A stretch of 64,000 nucleotides of DNA from the NCBI RefSeq assembly GCF_036192275.1, contig NZ_CP108088.1, positions 4,775,501 through 4,839,500 of the forward strand, read 5' to 3'. This DNA is from Streptomyces sp. NBC_00250. Its GTDB lineage: Bacteria > Actinomycetota > Actinomycetes > Streptomycetales > Streptomycetaceae. The notes beneath the pieces are model-generated. The model was not told the DNA's origin and ran no database searches. It worked only from the letters and a program-made list of their open reading frames with translations. The translations under genes and the position numbers were made by a program. The first letter of the stretch is position 1. Every line of letters starts with the position of its first letter. Shown here piece after piece: positions 25,547-33,156 of this stretch.

Positions 25547-25552
25547 TATGCT
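25547..25552 (+). promoter_or_regulatory. -10 hexamer for a leaderless gntR transcript
   Basis: TATGCT fits the TANNNT consensus. Its last base is 7 nt before the gntR ATG, so transcription would begin at the A of the start codon. No ribosome-binding site is present. Confidence 0.5.
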
Positions 25553-25558
25553 GTGTTC

Positions 25559-26200
25559 ATGGCATCCGCACCCCCCGCAGCCGACCGTGTCTACATGCAC
25601 GTCAAGCAGGCCGTACTCGACCGGCGCTACGAGGGAGGCACCCTCCTCACCGAGGGCGAACTCGCCCTCGCCGTGGGGGTGTCACGGACGCCCGTCCGCG
25701 AGGCGCTCCTCAAGCTGGAGATGGAAGGGCTGCTGAAGCTCTACCCGAAGAAGGGCGCCCTCGTCCTCGCCGTCTCCGCTCAGGAGATCGCCGACGTCGT
25801 CGAGACCCGGCTGCTCGTCGAGGAGTTCGCGGTCCGCCGGGCCGTGCCCGCGCCCGCCTCGCTCATCGAGCGCCTCGAAGAGCTCCTGGAGGAGCAGAAG
25901 CTGCGGGCCGAGGCCGGGGACCTCGCCGAAGTCGCCGTCACCGACCGCTGCTTCCACGCCGAGATCGTCCGCCACGCGGGCAACCAGATCCTCTCGCGCC
26001 TCTACGACCAGCTCCGCGACCGCCAGCTGCGGATGGGCGTCGCCGTGATGCAGTCCCAGCCCGACCGCGTCGCCAAGAACATCACCGAGCACGCCGAGAT
26101 CCTCGACCGGATAAGAGCCGGCGACGTGGAGGGCGCGGCGCACTGCGTCCGCCAGCACCTCAGCTGGGTCAAGATCCTGGTCCGGGGTGAGGACCGGTGA
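25559..26200 (+). CDS. GntR-family (FadR/FCD subfamily) transcriptional regulator
   Basis: This 213-residue regulator has a winged helix at the N-terminus (YEGGTLLTEGELALAVGVSRTPVREALLKLEMEGLLKLYPKKGALV) and an all-helical FCD effector domain (ETRLLVEEFAVRRAV..., DRCFHAEIVRHAGNQIL, EHAEILDRIRAGDVEGAAHCVRQHL) with the Asp/His pattern that binds a metal and small carboxylates in this subfamily. It overlaps the downstream MFS gene by GTGA, so the transporter is the likely target and effector-related substrate. ATG 25559 (MASAPPAADRVY) is favoured because it coincides with a predicted leaderless start. Confidence 0.9.
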   Translation: MASAPPAADRVYMHVKQAVLDRRYEGGTLLTEGELALAVGVSRTPVREALLKLEMEGLLKLYPKKGALVLAVSAQEIADVVETRLLVEEFAVRRAVPAPASLIERLEELLEEQKLRAEAGDLAEVAVTDRCFHAEIVRHAGNQILSRLYDQLRDRQLRMGVAVMQSQPDRVAKNITEHAEILDRIRAGDVEGAAHCVRQHLSWVKILVRGEDR

Positions 26201-27552
26201 GCAGCCGCAACGGATACGGCTCCGCCGTCACCCTCCCCGGCGATCCGCCCGGCGGGCGTCGCGCGGCCCTCGTCTGGGGCGTCGGCGTCGCCGTCTACTT
26301 CGTCGCCGTCATCTTCCGTACGTCCCTGGGGGTCGCCGGACTCGACGCCGCCGACCGCTTCGACGTCAACGCCTCCGCGCTCTCCACCTTCTCCATACTC
26401 CAGCTGCTCGTCTACGCGGGCATGCAGATACCCGTCGGCCTGATGGTCGACCGGCTCGGCACCAAGAAGGTCCTCACCCTCGGCGTCGCCCTGTTCACCC
26501 TCGGCCAGCTGGGCTTCGCGCTCTCCCCCTCGTACGGCACCGCGCTCGCCTCCCGGGCGCTGCTCGGCTGCGGCGACGCCATGACCTTCATCAGCGTCCT
26601 GCGGCTCGGGACCCGCTGGTTCCCGGCCCGCCGGGGCCCGCTCATCGGTCAGGTCGCCGCCCTCTTCGGCATGGCCGGCAACCTCGTCTCCACCGTCTTC
26701 ATCGCCCGCGCCCTGCACGGCCTCGGCTGGACGACCACCTTCGTCGGCAGCTCCCTCGCGGGCGTCCTCGTCCTCGTGCTGCTGCTGCTCTTCCTCAAGG
26801 ACCACCCCGAGGGGTACGAGCCGCAGCCCTCCCCCGAGCTCTCGGCTTCGTTCGAGCAGGGGGTACCCCCATCCCACGCGGGCGCCGCCTTCGTACGCCG
26901 TCAGATCGCCGAGTCCTGGCGGGAACCCGGCACCCGGCTCGGCCTGTGGGTGCACTTCACCACCCAGTTCCCCGCGATGGTCTTCCTGCTGCTGTGGGGA
27001 CTGCCGTACCTGGTGGAGGCGCAGGGCCTGTCCCGGTCGACCGCGGGGACCCTGCTCACCCTGGTCGTCCTGTCGAACATGGTCGTCGGCCTCGCGTACG
27101 GGCAGATCATCGCCCGCCACCACACGGCCCGCGCCCCGCTCGCCCTCGGCACGGTCGCCGCCACCGCCCTGCTGTGGGCGACCACTCTCGCGTACCCCGG
27201 CGAGCACGCCCCGATGTGGCTGCTCGTCACCCTCTGCCTGGTCCTCGGCGCCTGCGGACCGGCCTCGATGATCGGCTTCGACTTCGCCCGCCCGGCGAAC
27301 CCGCCGGAGCGTCAGGGCACCGCGTCCGGCATCGTCAACATGGGTGGTTTCGTGGCCTCGATGACGACCCTGCTCGCCGTCGGCGTGCTGCTCGACGCGA
27401 CCGGCGGCAACTACCGGATCGCGTTCTCGTCGGTCTTCGTCCTGGAGGCTCTGGGCGTCGTGCAGATCCTGCGCCTCAAGGCCCGCACCCACCGCAGGGA
27501 ACGCGAACGGCTCGTCGCCAGCCGGGTGGAGGCCGTACACGTCCCCGTGTGA
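26197..27552 (+). CDS. Major facilitator superfamily transporter
   Basis: This 12-helix MFS permease has 451 residues. The first helix is ALVWGVGVAVYFVAVIFRTSLG; the conserved loop 2-3 motif appears as GLMVDRLGTKKVL. The arrangement (RTSLGVAGLDAADRFDVNASALSTFSILQLLVYAGMQIP) resembles carboxylate/nitrate-type MFS carriers, but the substrate is not predictable. The central cytoplasmic loop between helices 6 and 7 contains an in-frame segment PELSASFEQGVPPSHAG whose DNA looks like a dispersed Streptomyces short repeat. It is coupled to the GntR regulator (GTGA overlap) and is probably controlled by it. Confidence 0.88.
   Translation: MSSRNGYGSAVTLPGDPPGGRRAALVWGVGVAVYFVAVIFRTSLGVAGLDAADRFDVNASALSTFSILQLLVYAGMQIPVGLMVDRLGTKKVLTLGVALFTLGQLGFALSPSYGTALASRALLGCGDAMTFISVLRLGTRWFPARRGPLIGQVAALFGMAGNLVSTVFIARALHGLGWTTTFVGSSLAGVLVLVLLLLFLKDHPEGYEPQPSPELSASFEQGVPPSHAGAAFVRRQIAESWREPGTRLGLWVHFTTQFPAMVFLLLWGLPYLVEAQGLSRSTAGTLLTLVVLSNMVVGLAYGQIIARHHTARAPLALGTVAATALLWATTLAYPGEHAPMWLLVTLCLVLGACGPASMIGFDFARPANPPERQGTASGIVNMGGFVASMTTLLAVGVLLDATGGNYRIAFSSVFVLEALGVVQILRLKARTHRRERERLVASRVEAVHVPV
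26832..26872. repeat. Short dispersed-repeat-like element inserted in frame in the MFS gene
   Basis: The stretch contains CTCGGCTTCGTTCGAGCAGG followed by the palindromic GGGGGTACCCCC. From memory, near-identical TCGGCTNCGCTCGAGCAGGGGG(T/A)CCCCC elements recur across Streptomyces genomes. Only one copy is visible in this window. Confidence 0.45.
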
Positions 27553-27556
27553 AGGG

Positions 27557-28384
27557 TCAGCGGGGCGTCACCGCGAAGTTGTCGAGGATGGCCTGGGCCA
27601 GCGCCTCGTCGCCCTCCGTCTTGACCCGGTCGGCCACATCGGCCGGCCGGACCCGGCCGCAGGCGAGACGCACGAACGTCTCCCAGTCCGTCGCGAGCGT
27701 GACCGCGGGGCCGAGCGAGGGCGCGCCGTCGACCGAACCCCGGCCGTCCGCGTCGACCCTTACCGTCCGCAGGAACTCCACCGGACCGCTCACGTCGAGG
27801 ACCACGGCCGAAGAGGCGGGTGCCCCCGCGTCCTTGGCGACCACCTTCGGCAGGGCCTCCAGGAGCACGTCACGGGTCACGTGCGCACCCGCCGAGTCCA
27901 GGTTGCCCGGCACGCCGAGCGCGACCCGCAGGTCCTGCTCGTGCACCCACACGTCGAAGGCGCGCATCCGGTAGGCCAGTTCCAGGGACTGCTCGGCGCC
28001 GAGGGGGGCGCGGATCAGGTGCTCGGGGGAGCGGTTCTCGTTGCGGAGCTGCCGGGCGCGGCGGATCAGGATGTACTCCAGCTCCGAGGTCATCTCCGGC
28101 GCGGTGTGGTGCCGCCGCACATCGACCTGGACCTCCATGTAGCGCGCGAAGTCACTGCGTACGTGGTAGAGGTCGCGCGGCAGGGAGTGGATCGGCCGCG
28201 GGTCGCCGAGCATCTCCGTCTCCATGCCGATCACGTGGGACACGATGTCCCGCACCGACCAGCCTGGGCACGGTGTCGGCCGGTTCCACTCGCCCTCCAC
28301 GAGCGGCTGCACCAGCTCGGCTATCGCCTCGATGGAGTGGGTCCAGGCGTCGGCGTAGTTCTGGAGGCTGGGATGGACGGTCAC
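27557..28384 (-). CDS. Maleylpyruvate isomerase-family, mycothiol-dependent-type protein (DinB-like)
   Basis: The 275-residue protein starts with an MDMPI_N/DinB helical bundle: ADAWTHSIEAIAELVQPLVEGEWNRPTPCPGWSVRDIVSHVIGMETEMLG, where PCPGWSVRDIVSHVIG is the metal-site His motif. DVWVHEQDLRVAL provides the other two ligands (HEQD). A C-terminal SCP2-like domain follows (DWETFVRLACGRV). Members transfer or isomerise mycothiol conjugates, or are uncharacterised. GTG 28384 has GAGGGG upstream. It converges on the MFS gene with a 4-bp gap. Confidence 0.85.
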   Translation of the reverse strand: MTVHPSLQNYADAWTHSIEAIAELVQPLVEGEWNRPTPCPGWSVRDIVSHVIGMETEMLGDPRPIHSLPRDLYHVRSDFARYMEVQVDVRRHHTAPEMTSELEYILIRRARQLRNENRSPEHLIRAPLGAEQSLELAYRMRAFDVWVHEQDLRVALGVPGNLDSAGAHVTRDVLLEALPKVVAKDAGAPASSAVVLDVSGPVEFLRTVRVDADGRGSVDGAPSLGPAVTLATDWETFVRLACGRVRPADVADRVKTEGDEALAQAILDNFAVTPR

Positions 28385-28539
28385 GGGACCCCTCGGCGGT
28401 TCTTCGGTGCGCGGGCTGAAAACACGACTGGGTGGGAGGCTCGGACGCTAAGTTACGCTGCCCGAAGGCACCCCGGCAGTGCTTTCGTGTGACGATCGTA
28501 GGCCGGTGTTGACGGCTCGAATGCCAGGACGGTGGTAGT

Positions 28540-29337
28540 GTGCGCGCCTCGCTGATCCAGATCGCGGTAGACCCGGACGAACCGGTCGACGCCCGACGCG
28601 CCCGCGTGGCGCGTCTCGTACGGGAGGAATCCGGCCGCGCCGACCTCGTCGTCCTGCCGGAACTGTGGCCCACGGGCGCCTTCGCGTACGAGTCCTTCGC
28701 CGCCGAGGCCGAACCGCTGAACGGCCCCACGCACCGCGAGATGGCCGCCGCGGCGGCCGACGCCGGCGTCTGGCTGCACGCCGGATCGTTCGTCGAGGCG
28801 GAGGGCGGCGCGCTGTACAACACGTCGCTGGTCCTCTCCCCCGACGGCGAACTCGCCGCCTCCTACCGGAAGATCCACCGCTTCGGCTTCGACAAGGGCG
28901 AGGCGGTGATGATGGCTGCCGGGGAGGACCTCGTCACCGTCGACCTGCCGCACCTCACCGTCGGCGTCGGCACCTGCTACGACCTGCGCTTCCCGGAACT
29001 CTTCCGCGGGCTCGTCGACGCGGGCGCCCAGGCCTTCGTGGTCCCGGCCGGCTGGCCCGCCCGCCGCCGCGCCCACTGGAGCCTGCTGGCCCGGGCCCGC
29101 GCGGTCGAGAACCAGGCGTACGTCCTCGCCTGCGGTACGGCGGGCACCCACGCGGGCGTGGAGCAGGCCGGCCACTCGATCGTCGTCGACCCCTGGGGCG
29201 AGACCGTCGCCGAGGCGGGCCCGGACGAGGAGATCCTCCGGGTCGTCCTGGACCCGGCGAAGGTCACCACGACCCGCGAACAGTTCCCGGCCCTGAAGGA
29301 CCGGGTCCTGGGGATCGCGACGCCGAAGCGGGGCTGA
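28540..29337 (+). CDS. Carbon-nitrogen hydrolase (nitrilase superfamily amidase)
   Basis: This 265-residue nitrilase-fold amidohydrolase has an intact catalytic triad: Glu41 (VVLPELWPTG), Lys111 (YRKIHRFG) and Cys146 (GTCYDLRFPEL). The spacing and the RFPE motif resemble omega-amidase/Nit2-like and deaminated-glutathione amidase branches. Substrate is therefore likely a short omega-amide of a dicarboxylate, an inference only. GTG 28540 is the annotated-style start. It is divergent from the MDMPI-like gene. The end of the gene overlaps an 18-bp tandem repeat. Confidence 0.88.
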   Translation: MRASLIQIAVDPDEPVDARRARVARLVREESGRADLVVLPELWPTGAFAYESFAAEAEPLNGPTHREMAAAAADAGVWLHAGSFVEAEGGALYNTSLVLSPDGELAASYRKIHRFGFDKGEAVMMAAGEDLVTVDLPHLTVGVGTCYDLRFPELFRGLVDAGAQAFVVPAGWPARRRAHWSLLARARAVENQAYVLACGTAGTHAGVEQAGHSIVVDPWGETVAEAGPDEEILRVVLDPAKVTTTREQFPALKDRVLGIATPKRG

Positions 29338-29390
29338 GCGGCGCTGCGGGGCTGAGCGGCGCTGCGGGGCGCTGCGGGGCGCTGCGGGGC
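29328..29390. repeat. Tandem repeats across the stop codon of the nitrilase gene
   Basis: GCGGGGCTGAGCGGCGCT is repeated perfectly at 29328-29345 and 29346-29363, then shortens to GCGGGGCGCT units (29364, 29374, 29384). The nitrilase stop TGA lies within the first unit. Confidence 0.85.
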
Positions 29391-29426
29391 GGAACAGCCA
29401 CGCCGAAGCAGGGCCGGGCGACCCGG

Positions 29427-29527
29427 CACCGCCGTAGGGCATCGGACCCACCGGCCGGCACCGCTGTGGGACATCAGGTCCACCGGCCGGCCCCACCGCC
29501 GTAGGACATCGGGTCCACCGAGCCCGG
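29427..29527. repeat. Three degenerate ~32-bp tandem repeats
   Basis: Units beginning CACCG(C/T)(C/T)GT and containing ACATC followed by GGTCCACCGGCCGG recur from 29427, 29459 and about 29494. They fill the gap between the convergent nitrilase and the EspG-like gene; no gene is seen in them. Confidence 0.7.
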
Positions 29528-29537
29528 TGAGCCCGTG

Positions 29538-30380
29538 TCAGGCCTGCGGCGGCGCCTGCTCCCGTACGAGCTCCGTGGCGTCCGGCAGCAGGCCGGTCAG
29601 CTCCTCCCAGATCCGCTTCGGGGCGACGCGGCGCAGCCGGAACGGGCTGTCGGCCGTCGCCCCGCCCTCCGCCATCGGCTCGGCGGGCAGCTCCCGCAGC
29701 CACTGGCCGAGCGGACCGCAGTCCCAGGCGGCGACCGCGCGGGCCGCCACACCCGGCACGCCGTCCTTGCGGCCCTGCCAGGCCGCGGTCATCCGCCAGT
29801 TGGAGCGCAGCTCCACGATCAGCGGTGCGAGCCGCGTGGCGGTGTCGTCCGCGGCTCCCGCCGCCCGCAGCGCCTCGTCGACCAGGGCCCGCTCGTCCGC
29901 GCCGGGCGTCGACGCGGCCTTCTCCAGGGCCGTGAGTCCCGTCTCCAGGACGCCGACGGTCGTCTCGACGACCTGCTCCTCCGCCTCGGCGGCGTCGGAC
30001 CGGCGCAGCGCGATCAGGTCGGCCAGCGTCCACACCACGGTCCTCGGCTCGACGAGCCGGTACTCCGCCTCCTCCTCGCCCGGCCAGGTCTCGTGGCAGA
30101 CGACGTGCTCGTCACCGATGAGCATCCCGTGGTGCAGGGTGCCCTGCCGGCCGCCCGCCTCCAGGGAGACGATCACGGAGGGCTGGACGAGGGTCCGCAT
30201 CAGGGGCAGCAGGAGCGCGGACAGCTCCCCGGCCGCGTTGGTGAGCCCGGCGTCCCGCAGCCGCGCCTCGGCGGGCGCCATGGACTCCGGGACCGGCTGA
30301 CCGGTCGCCAGCTGGGCGAGGACGAAGACCTCGTCGTCGGTCAGCCGGAAACGGGATCGGGTCACGTCGAAGGAAGGCAT
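29538..30380 (-). CDS. EspG-like protein of an orphan type VII-type cluster (tentative)
   Basis: This 280-residue soluble protein begins MPSFDVTRSRFRLTDDEVFVLAQLATG. The early LTxDE..VL pattern, the segment LRDAGLTNAAGELSALLLPLM followed by a strand-rich block (SVIVSLEAGGRQGTLHHGMLIGDEHVVCHETW), and the overall size resemble EspG chaperones of ESX systems, which bind PPE-type substrates. The match is from memory and weak. It is the last gene of a four-gene minus-strand run with WXG100-like proteins, and this context supports the idea. ATG 30380 is chosen; the frame stays open far upstream through the next gene, but those starts are shadows. Confidence 0.5.
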   Translation of the reverse strand: MPSFDVTRSRFRLTDDEVFVLAQLATGQPVPESMAPAEARLRDAGLTNAAGELSALLLPLMRTLVQPSVIVSLEAGGRQGTLHHGMLIGDEHVVCHETWPGEEEAEYRLVEPRTVVWTLADLIALRRSDAAEAEEQVVETTVGVLETGLTALEKAASTPGADERALVDEALRAAGAADDTATRLAPLIVELRSNWRMTAAWQGRKDGVPGVAARAVAAWDCGPLGQWLRELPAEPMAEGGATADSPFRLRRVAPKRIWEELTGLLPDATELVREQAPPQA

Positions 30381-30435
30381 GTGTCGCTCACTCGGGTAGG
30401 GCGGGTGGGTGGCGGTCGAGGGGTGGGAACCGGGG

Positions 30436-30510
30436 CTCGGTGCCGGGCCTGGCAGCGGGTACTGGGACTCGGTGCCGGGCCTGGCAGCGGGGCTCAGTAC
30501 TGGGACTCGG
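30436..30510. repeat. Direct repeats at the end of the 202-residue gene
   Basis: CTCGGTGCCGGGCCTGGCAG begins at 30436 and again at 30468 (32-bp period), and GTACTGGGACTCGG occurs at 30459 and 30497. The second of these lies in the last codons of the neighbouring gene, so part of the coding 3' end is duplicated downstream of it. Confidence 0.8.
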
Positions 30511-31102
30511 TCCAGAAGTGGGTCACGCGGGAGATGCCCGCCTTCACCGCGCCGACCCGCGTCAGGACGGCGCGGTCGACGCCCGCGAAGATCAGCGCCA
30601 GGGCCAGGTCCCCGCCCTCGGCGCGTCCGGCGACCCGCACGGAGAGCCTGCGGTTCTTGCCGCGCCCGGACTCGCGGACGGTGATCGTGACTCCGGGGTC
30701 CTCGTCGTCGGCCTCGCGGGTCAGGACGTAGGAGTTCTTGTCGAGGGCCGCGAGCCGGTAGTGGTCGCCCGCGTACCGCATGACCAGGGCGCGCTGGTCG
30801 AGGGTGGCGCCGAAACGGTTCCGTTCCACGTACACCATCCGGTCGCCGACCCGCAGCGTGGACCGGTTCAGGGTCGGCAGCTTGAGCCCCTCGGCGTGCA
30901 TTCCGCGCGCCTCGAAGGAGGTGACGGGGAGCAGCCCGCCCCGTACCTCCGAGACGATCGTCTCGGGGTTGGCGCGGGGGAGCGGGGCGGTCAGCACGAT
31001 CTCGCCGAACTCCGGGGAGACACCTTTCCAGCCCGCGCTGTAGTTGTGCCGGTTTCCCTCCTTCCACGCGTGGAGTTCGAACGGGCTGACCTGGGTGTGC
31101 AT
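30494..31102 (-). CDS. Hypothetical protein of the orphan type VII-type cluster
   Basis: No family is recognised. The 202-residue product (MHTQVSPFELHAWKEGNRHNY) is rich in beta-strand patterns: LVMRYAGDHYRLAALDKNSYVLTRE, VTITVRESGRGKNRRLSVRVAG. It ends in a hydrophobic helix-like region (GGDLALALIFAGVDRAVL). It has no signal peptide. It lies between the WXG100-domain protein (40-bp gap) and the EspG-like gene (113-bp gap), all on the minus strand, so it could be an accessory or immunity protein. AAAGGA precedes ATG 31102. The 3' end is involved in a short duplication. Confidence 0.6.
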   Translation of the reverse strand: MHTQVSPFELHAWKEGNRHNYSAGWKGVSPEFGEIVLTAPLPRANPETIVSEVRGGLLPVTSFEARGMHAEGLKLPTLNRSTLRVGDRMVYVERNRFGATLDQRALVMRYAGDHYRLAALDKNSYVLTREADDEDPGVTITVRESGRGKNRRLSVRVAGRAEGGDLALALIFAGVDRAVLTRVGAVKAGISRVTHFWTESQY

Positions 31103-31142
31103 GAACGGATTCCTTTTCGCTGTCGGGAGGGGCTCGACGGGC

Positions 31143-32600
31143 TCAGTCGAAGGGGTTCAGCGCGCTGCCCAGTTTCTTCGCTCCGTCCGCGATGCCGGAG
31201 CCCACGTCGGACGCCTTGTCGCCGATCCAGTCCCCGGCCTCCTCGATACCCTTCCCGATGGCCTCGTGGTTGTCCCAGATCAGCGCGGCCCCGTAGGCCA
31301 CGCCGGTGCCGACGGCCAGGCCGAGGGTGACCGGGTTCGGGGCCACGGTCAGTGCCGTCATCGAGGCGCTGAAGGCCGTCCCGGTGAGGTCCGAGGCGAA
31401 CTTCGCCGGGTCGGCCTTGATCATGTCCGTGTTGTACGTGGCGAGGTTGGCCACGCCGTACGCGGTGGCCGCCACGCCGCCGACGACACCGGCGCCCCGG
31501 ATCCAGCCGGCCGCCTTGGCGGCGTTGGCGAGGCCGCCGTTCTGCGCGACCTTCACCAGGTTGGCCTCGGCGGCGGTCGGCATGAAGAAGGCGCCGTTGC
31601 GCATGAACCCGCCGAACATGGCGGCCTCGTCGGAGCCGGTCAGCGCGGTCGCGAGGCCCGGCGGCACCTTGGTGAGCAGGCTGCCGGGAGCGGCCCCGGC
31701 CAGCCGCATGTTGAACTGCCGGGACAGGAAGGTGCCGGGTGCGGTCGGGTGGACGAACGGCGGCCGGACCGCCTTGGACAGCTTGTACGAGTACAGGCCG
31801 GCCGCGGTCAGGGCGCCGGCGAACGCGCCCGCCGTGATGGTGCCCTTGGTGAACTTGTCGACCAGATCGGCGAGTTTCTCGTTGCCGGTGAGCTTCGCGA
31901 TGCCGTCCCGCTGGAGCCGCTGGACGTAGTCGTCGAGCGTCTCGTCGTCCTTCATCTTCAGCCAGGCCAGGTTCATCCGGTCGTCCTCGGCCTTGTCGTC
32001 GGCCGCGGCGACCTTGCCCGCGTCACCGTTGAACCCGGTGCCGAGCGTCTCGTCGTTCTTGTTGCCGTAGCCGTCCTTGACCACGGCCTCCAGGTCCTTC
32101 TTCAGGTCCTGGTCGGCGACGTCGAAGGCCTTGACGCAGCCGTCCAGGTGCTCGGTCCAGGCCGTCTCGGCCTCCCGGACGCTCTTGGCGCCGTCCGGGT
32201 CGTGGTGCAGGGCGCTGCGCTCGCTCGGCGACAGCCGCTCGTAGTCGTAGGCCACCCTGCCCTGCTCGGACACCTTCATCCCGGCCTTGACGGCGTCGGC
32301 GCGGGCGCTTTCCAGCTGCTTCTTCAGTTCGGTGAACTGCTCGTGGGCGTTGCGCAGCAGCGTCGCCGTGGCCTTGGCCTGGCTCTGGGCCGCCTGGTAC
32401 TCGTAGCGGGTCGCGGAGAAGTTGGTGTGGGCGGCGGTCGCGCTCTCGCCCAGCCAGGTCTGCGCCGTCGTCAGCGACTGCACGCTGTCCCGGTAGCGCT
32501 CCTCGACCTTGTGCAGGTCGCCCGCCATCTCGGCCCACTTGTCGGCGGTGGTGGCGAGCTTGCCCAGGTCGGTCGTCATGATCTCGGAGTACGTCAGCAT
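31143..32600 (-). CDS. Long protein with N-terminal WXG100-like domain (candidate type VII effector)
   Basis: The 485-residue product starts with a helical hairpin typical of WXG100/LXG proteins: TTDLGKLATTADKWAEMAGDL, the turn motif TWLGESATAAH (Trp49-Leu-Gly51), then a long coiled second helix to about residue 115. The middle is charged, and after residue 225 hydrophobic Gly/Ala-rich helices follow (TAGAFAGALTAAGLYSYKL, GVVGGVAATAYGVANLA, VTLGLAVGTGVAYGAALIW). It ends KKLGSALNPFD, an ending I associate with Streptomyces secreted WXG proteins. It could be a membrane-active toxin or a pore component. GAGG 10 nt upstream supports ATG 32600. No EccC ATPase is in the window. Confidence 0.7.
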   Translation of the reverse strand: MLTYSEIMTTDLGKLATTADKWAEMAGDLHKVEERYRDSVQSLTTAQTWLGESATAAHTNFSATRYEYQAAQSQAKATATLLRNAHEQFTELKKQLESARADAVKAGMKVSEQGRVAYDYERLSPSERSALHHDPDGAKSVREAETAWTEHLDGCVKAFDVADQDLKKDLEAVVKDGYGNKNDETLGTGFNGDAGKVAAADDKAEDDRMNLAWLKMKDDETLDDYVQRLQRDGIAKLTGNEKLADLVDKFTKGTITAGAFAGALTAAGLYSYKLSKAVRPPFVHPTAPGTFLSRQFNMRLAGAAPGSLLTKVPPGLATALTGSDEAAMFGGFMRNGAFFMPTAAEANLVKVAQNGGLANAAKAAGWIRGAGVVGGVAATAYGVANLATYNTDMIKADPAKFASDLTGTAFSASMTALTVAPNPVTLGLAVGTGVAYGAALIWDNHEAIGKGIEEAGDWIGDKASDVGSGIADGAKKLGSALNPFD

Positions 32601-32614
32601 GTCCGTACGCCTCT

Positions 32615-33055
32615 TCAGTACTTCTCGATGGAGGAGGTCGGCCGGACCCCCGCCATACGGGCACGGGTGTCGAGCTCCTGCCGGCTGAACGCGACGGCGG
32701 TGCCGCGCAGGGCGGTCTTCTCGGAGGCGAGCCGGGCGAGGAGGTTCTTCACCTGGTCGTCCCAGGTGGTCTCGACCGTCTTCAGGCCGGCCGCGGTCGC
32801 CCAGCCGTCGAAGGCGCCGACGGCGGCGGTCGTGGCGGCGTCCGCGACCTTGGCGGCCTTGGCGGTGTCCGGTTCCAGCTCTGTCTCGATGGTGTTTGCC
32901 GCGGCTTTCTTCTTTGCCGGCGCGGTGGCGAGGTCGGCCGGCCCGCCGGCGGTGCCGCCACCGCCGCCGCCGTCGAGCTGGTTCAACCGCGTTCCCACGG
33001 GGGCTTGTTCGGTCGCGGCGGACCGCATTCCGGCCCAGTCCTCGTCAAAACCCAT
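32615..33055 (-). CDS. Small WXG100-like partner protein
   Basis: This is the first gene of the four-gene minus-strand cluster, 146 residues: MGFDEDWAGMRSAATEQ, a Gly-rich linker (residues about 29-35), and a helical C-terminal half containing FDGWATAAGLKTVETTWDDQVKNLLARL, ending SIEKY. The TTWDDQVKNLL segment resembles the second helix of small Streptomyces T7SS partner proteins. It is 14 bp upstream of the long WXG100-domain gene and probably pairs with it. The pairing is inferred from gene order and from known EsxA/EsxB behaviour. Confidence 0.6.
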   Translation of the reverse strand: MGFDEDWAGMRSAATEQAPVGTRLNQLDGGGGGGTAGGPADLATAPAKKKAAANTIETELEPDTAKAAKVADAATTAAVGAFDGWATAAGLKTVETTWDDQVKNLLARLASEKTALRGTAVAFSRQELDTRARMAGVRPTSSIEKY

Positions 33056-33156
33056 GTCGCGGCGCCCCCATGGAATTAAATGATCATCGCTTTGCAGGTG
33101 CACCGTATGTTTCCGTGGTGATGCCCGGGGCGCAAGGCTGGATTCCACCTGTCCGC

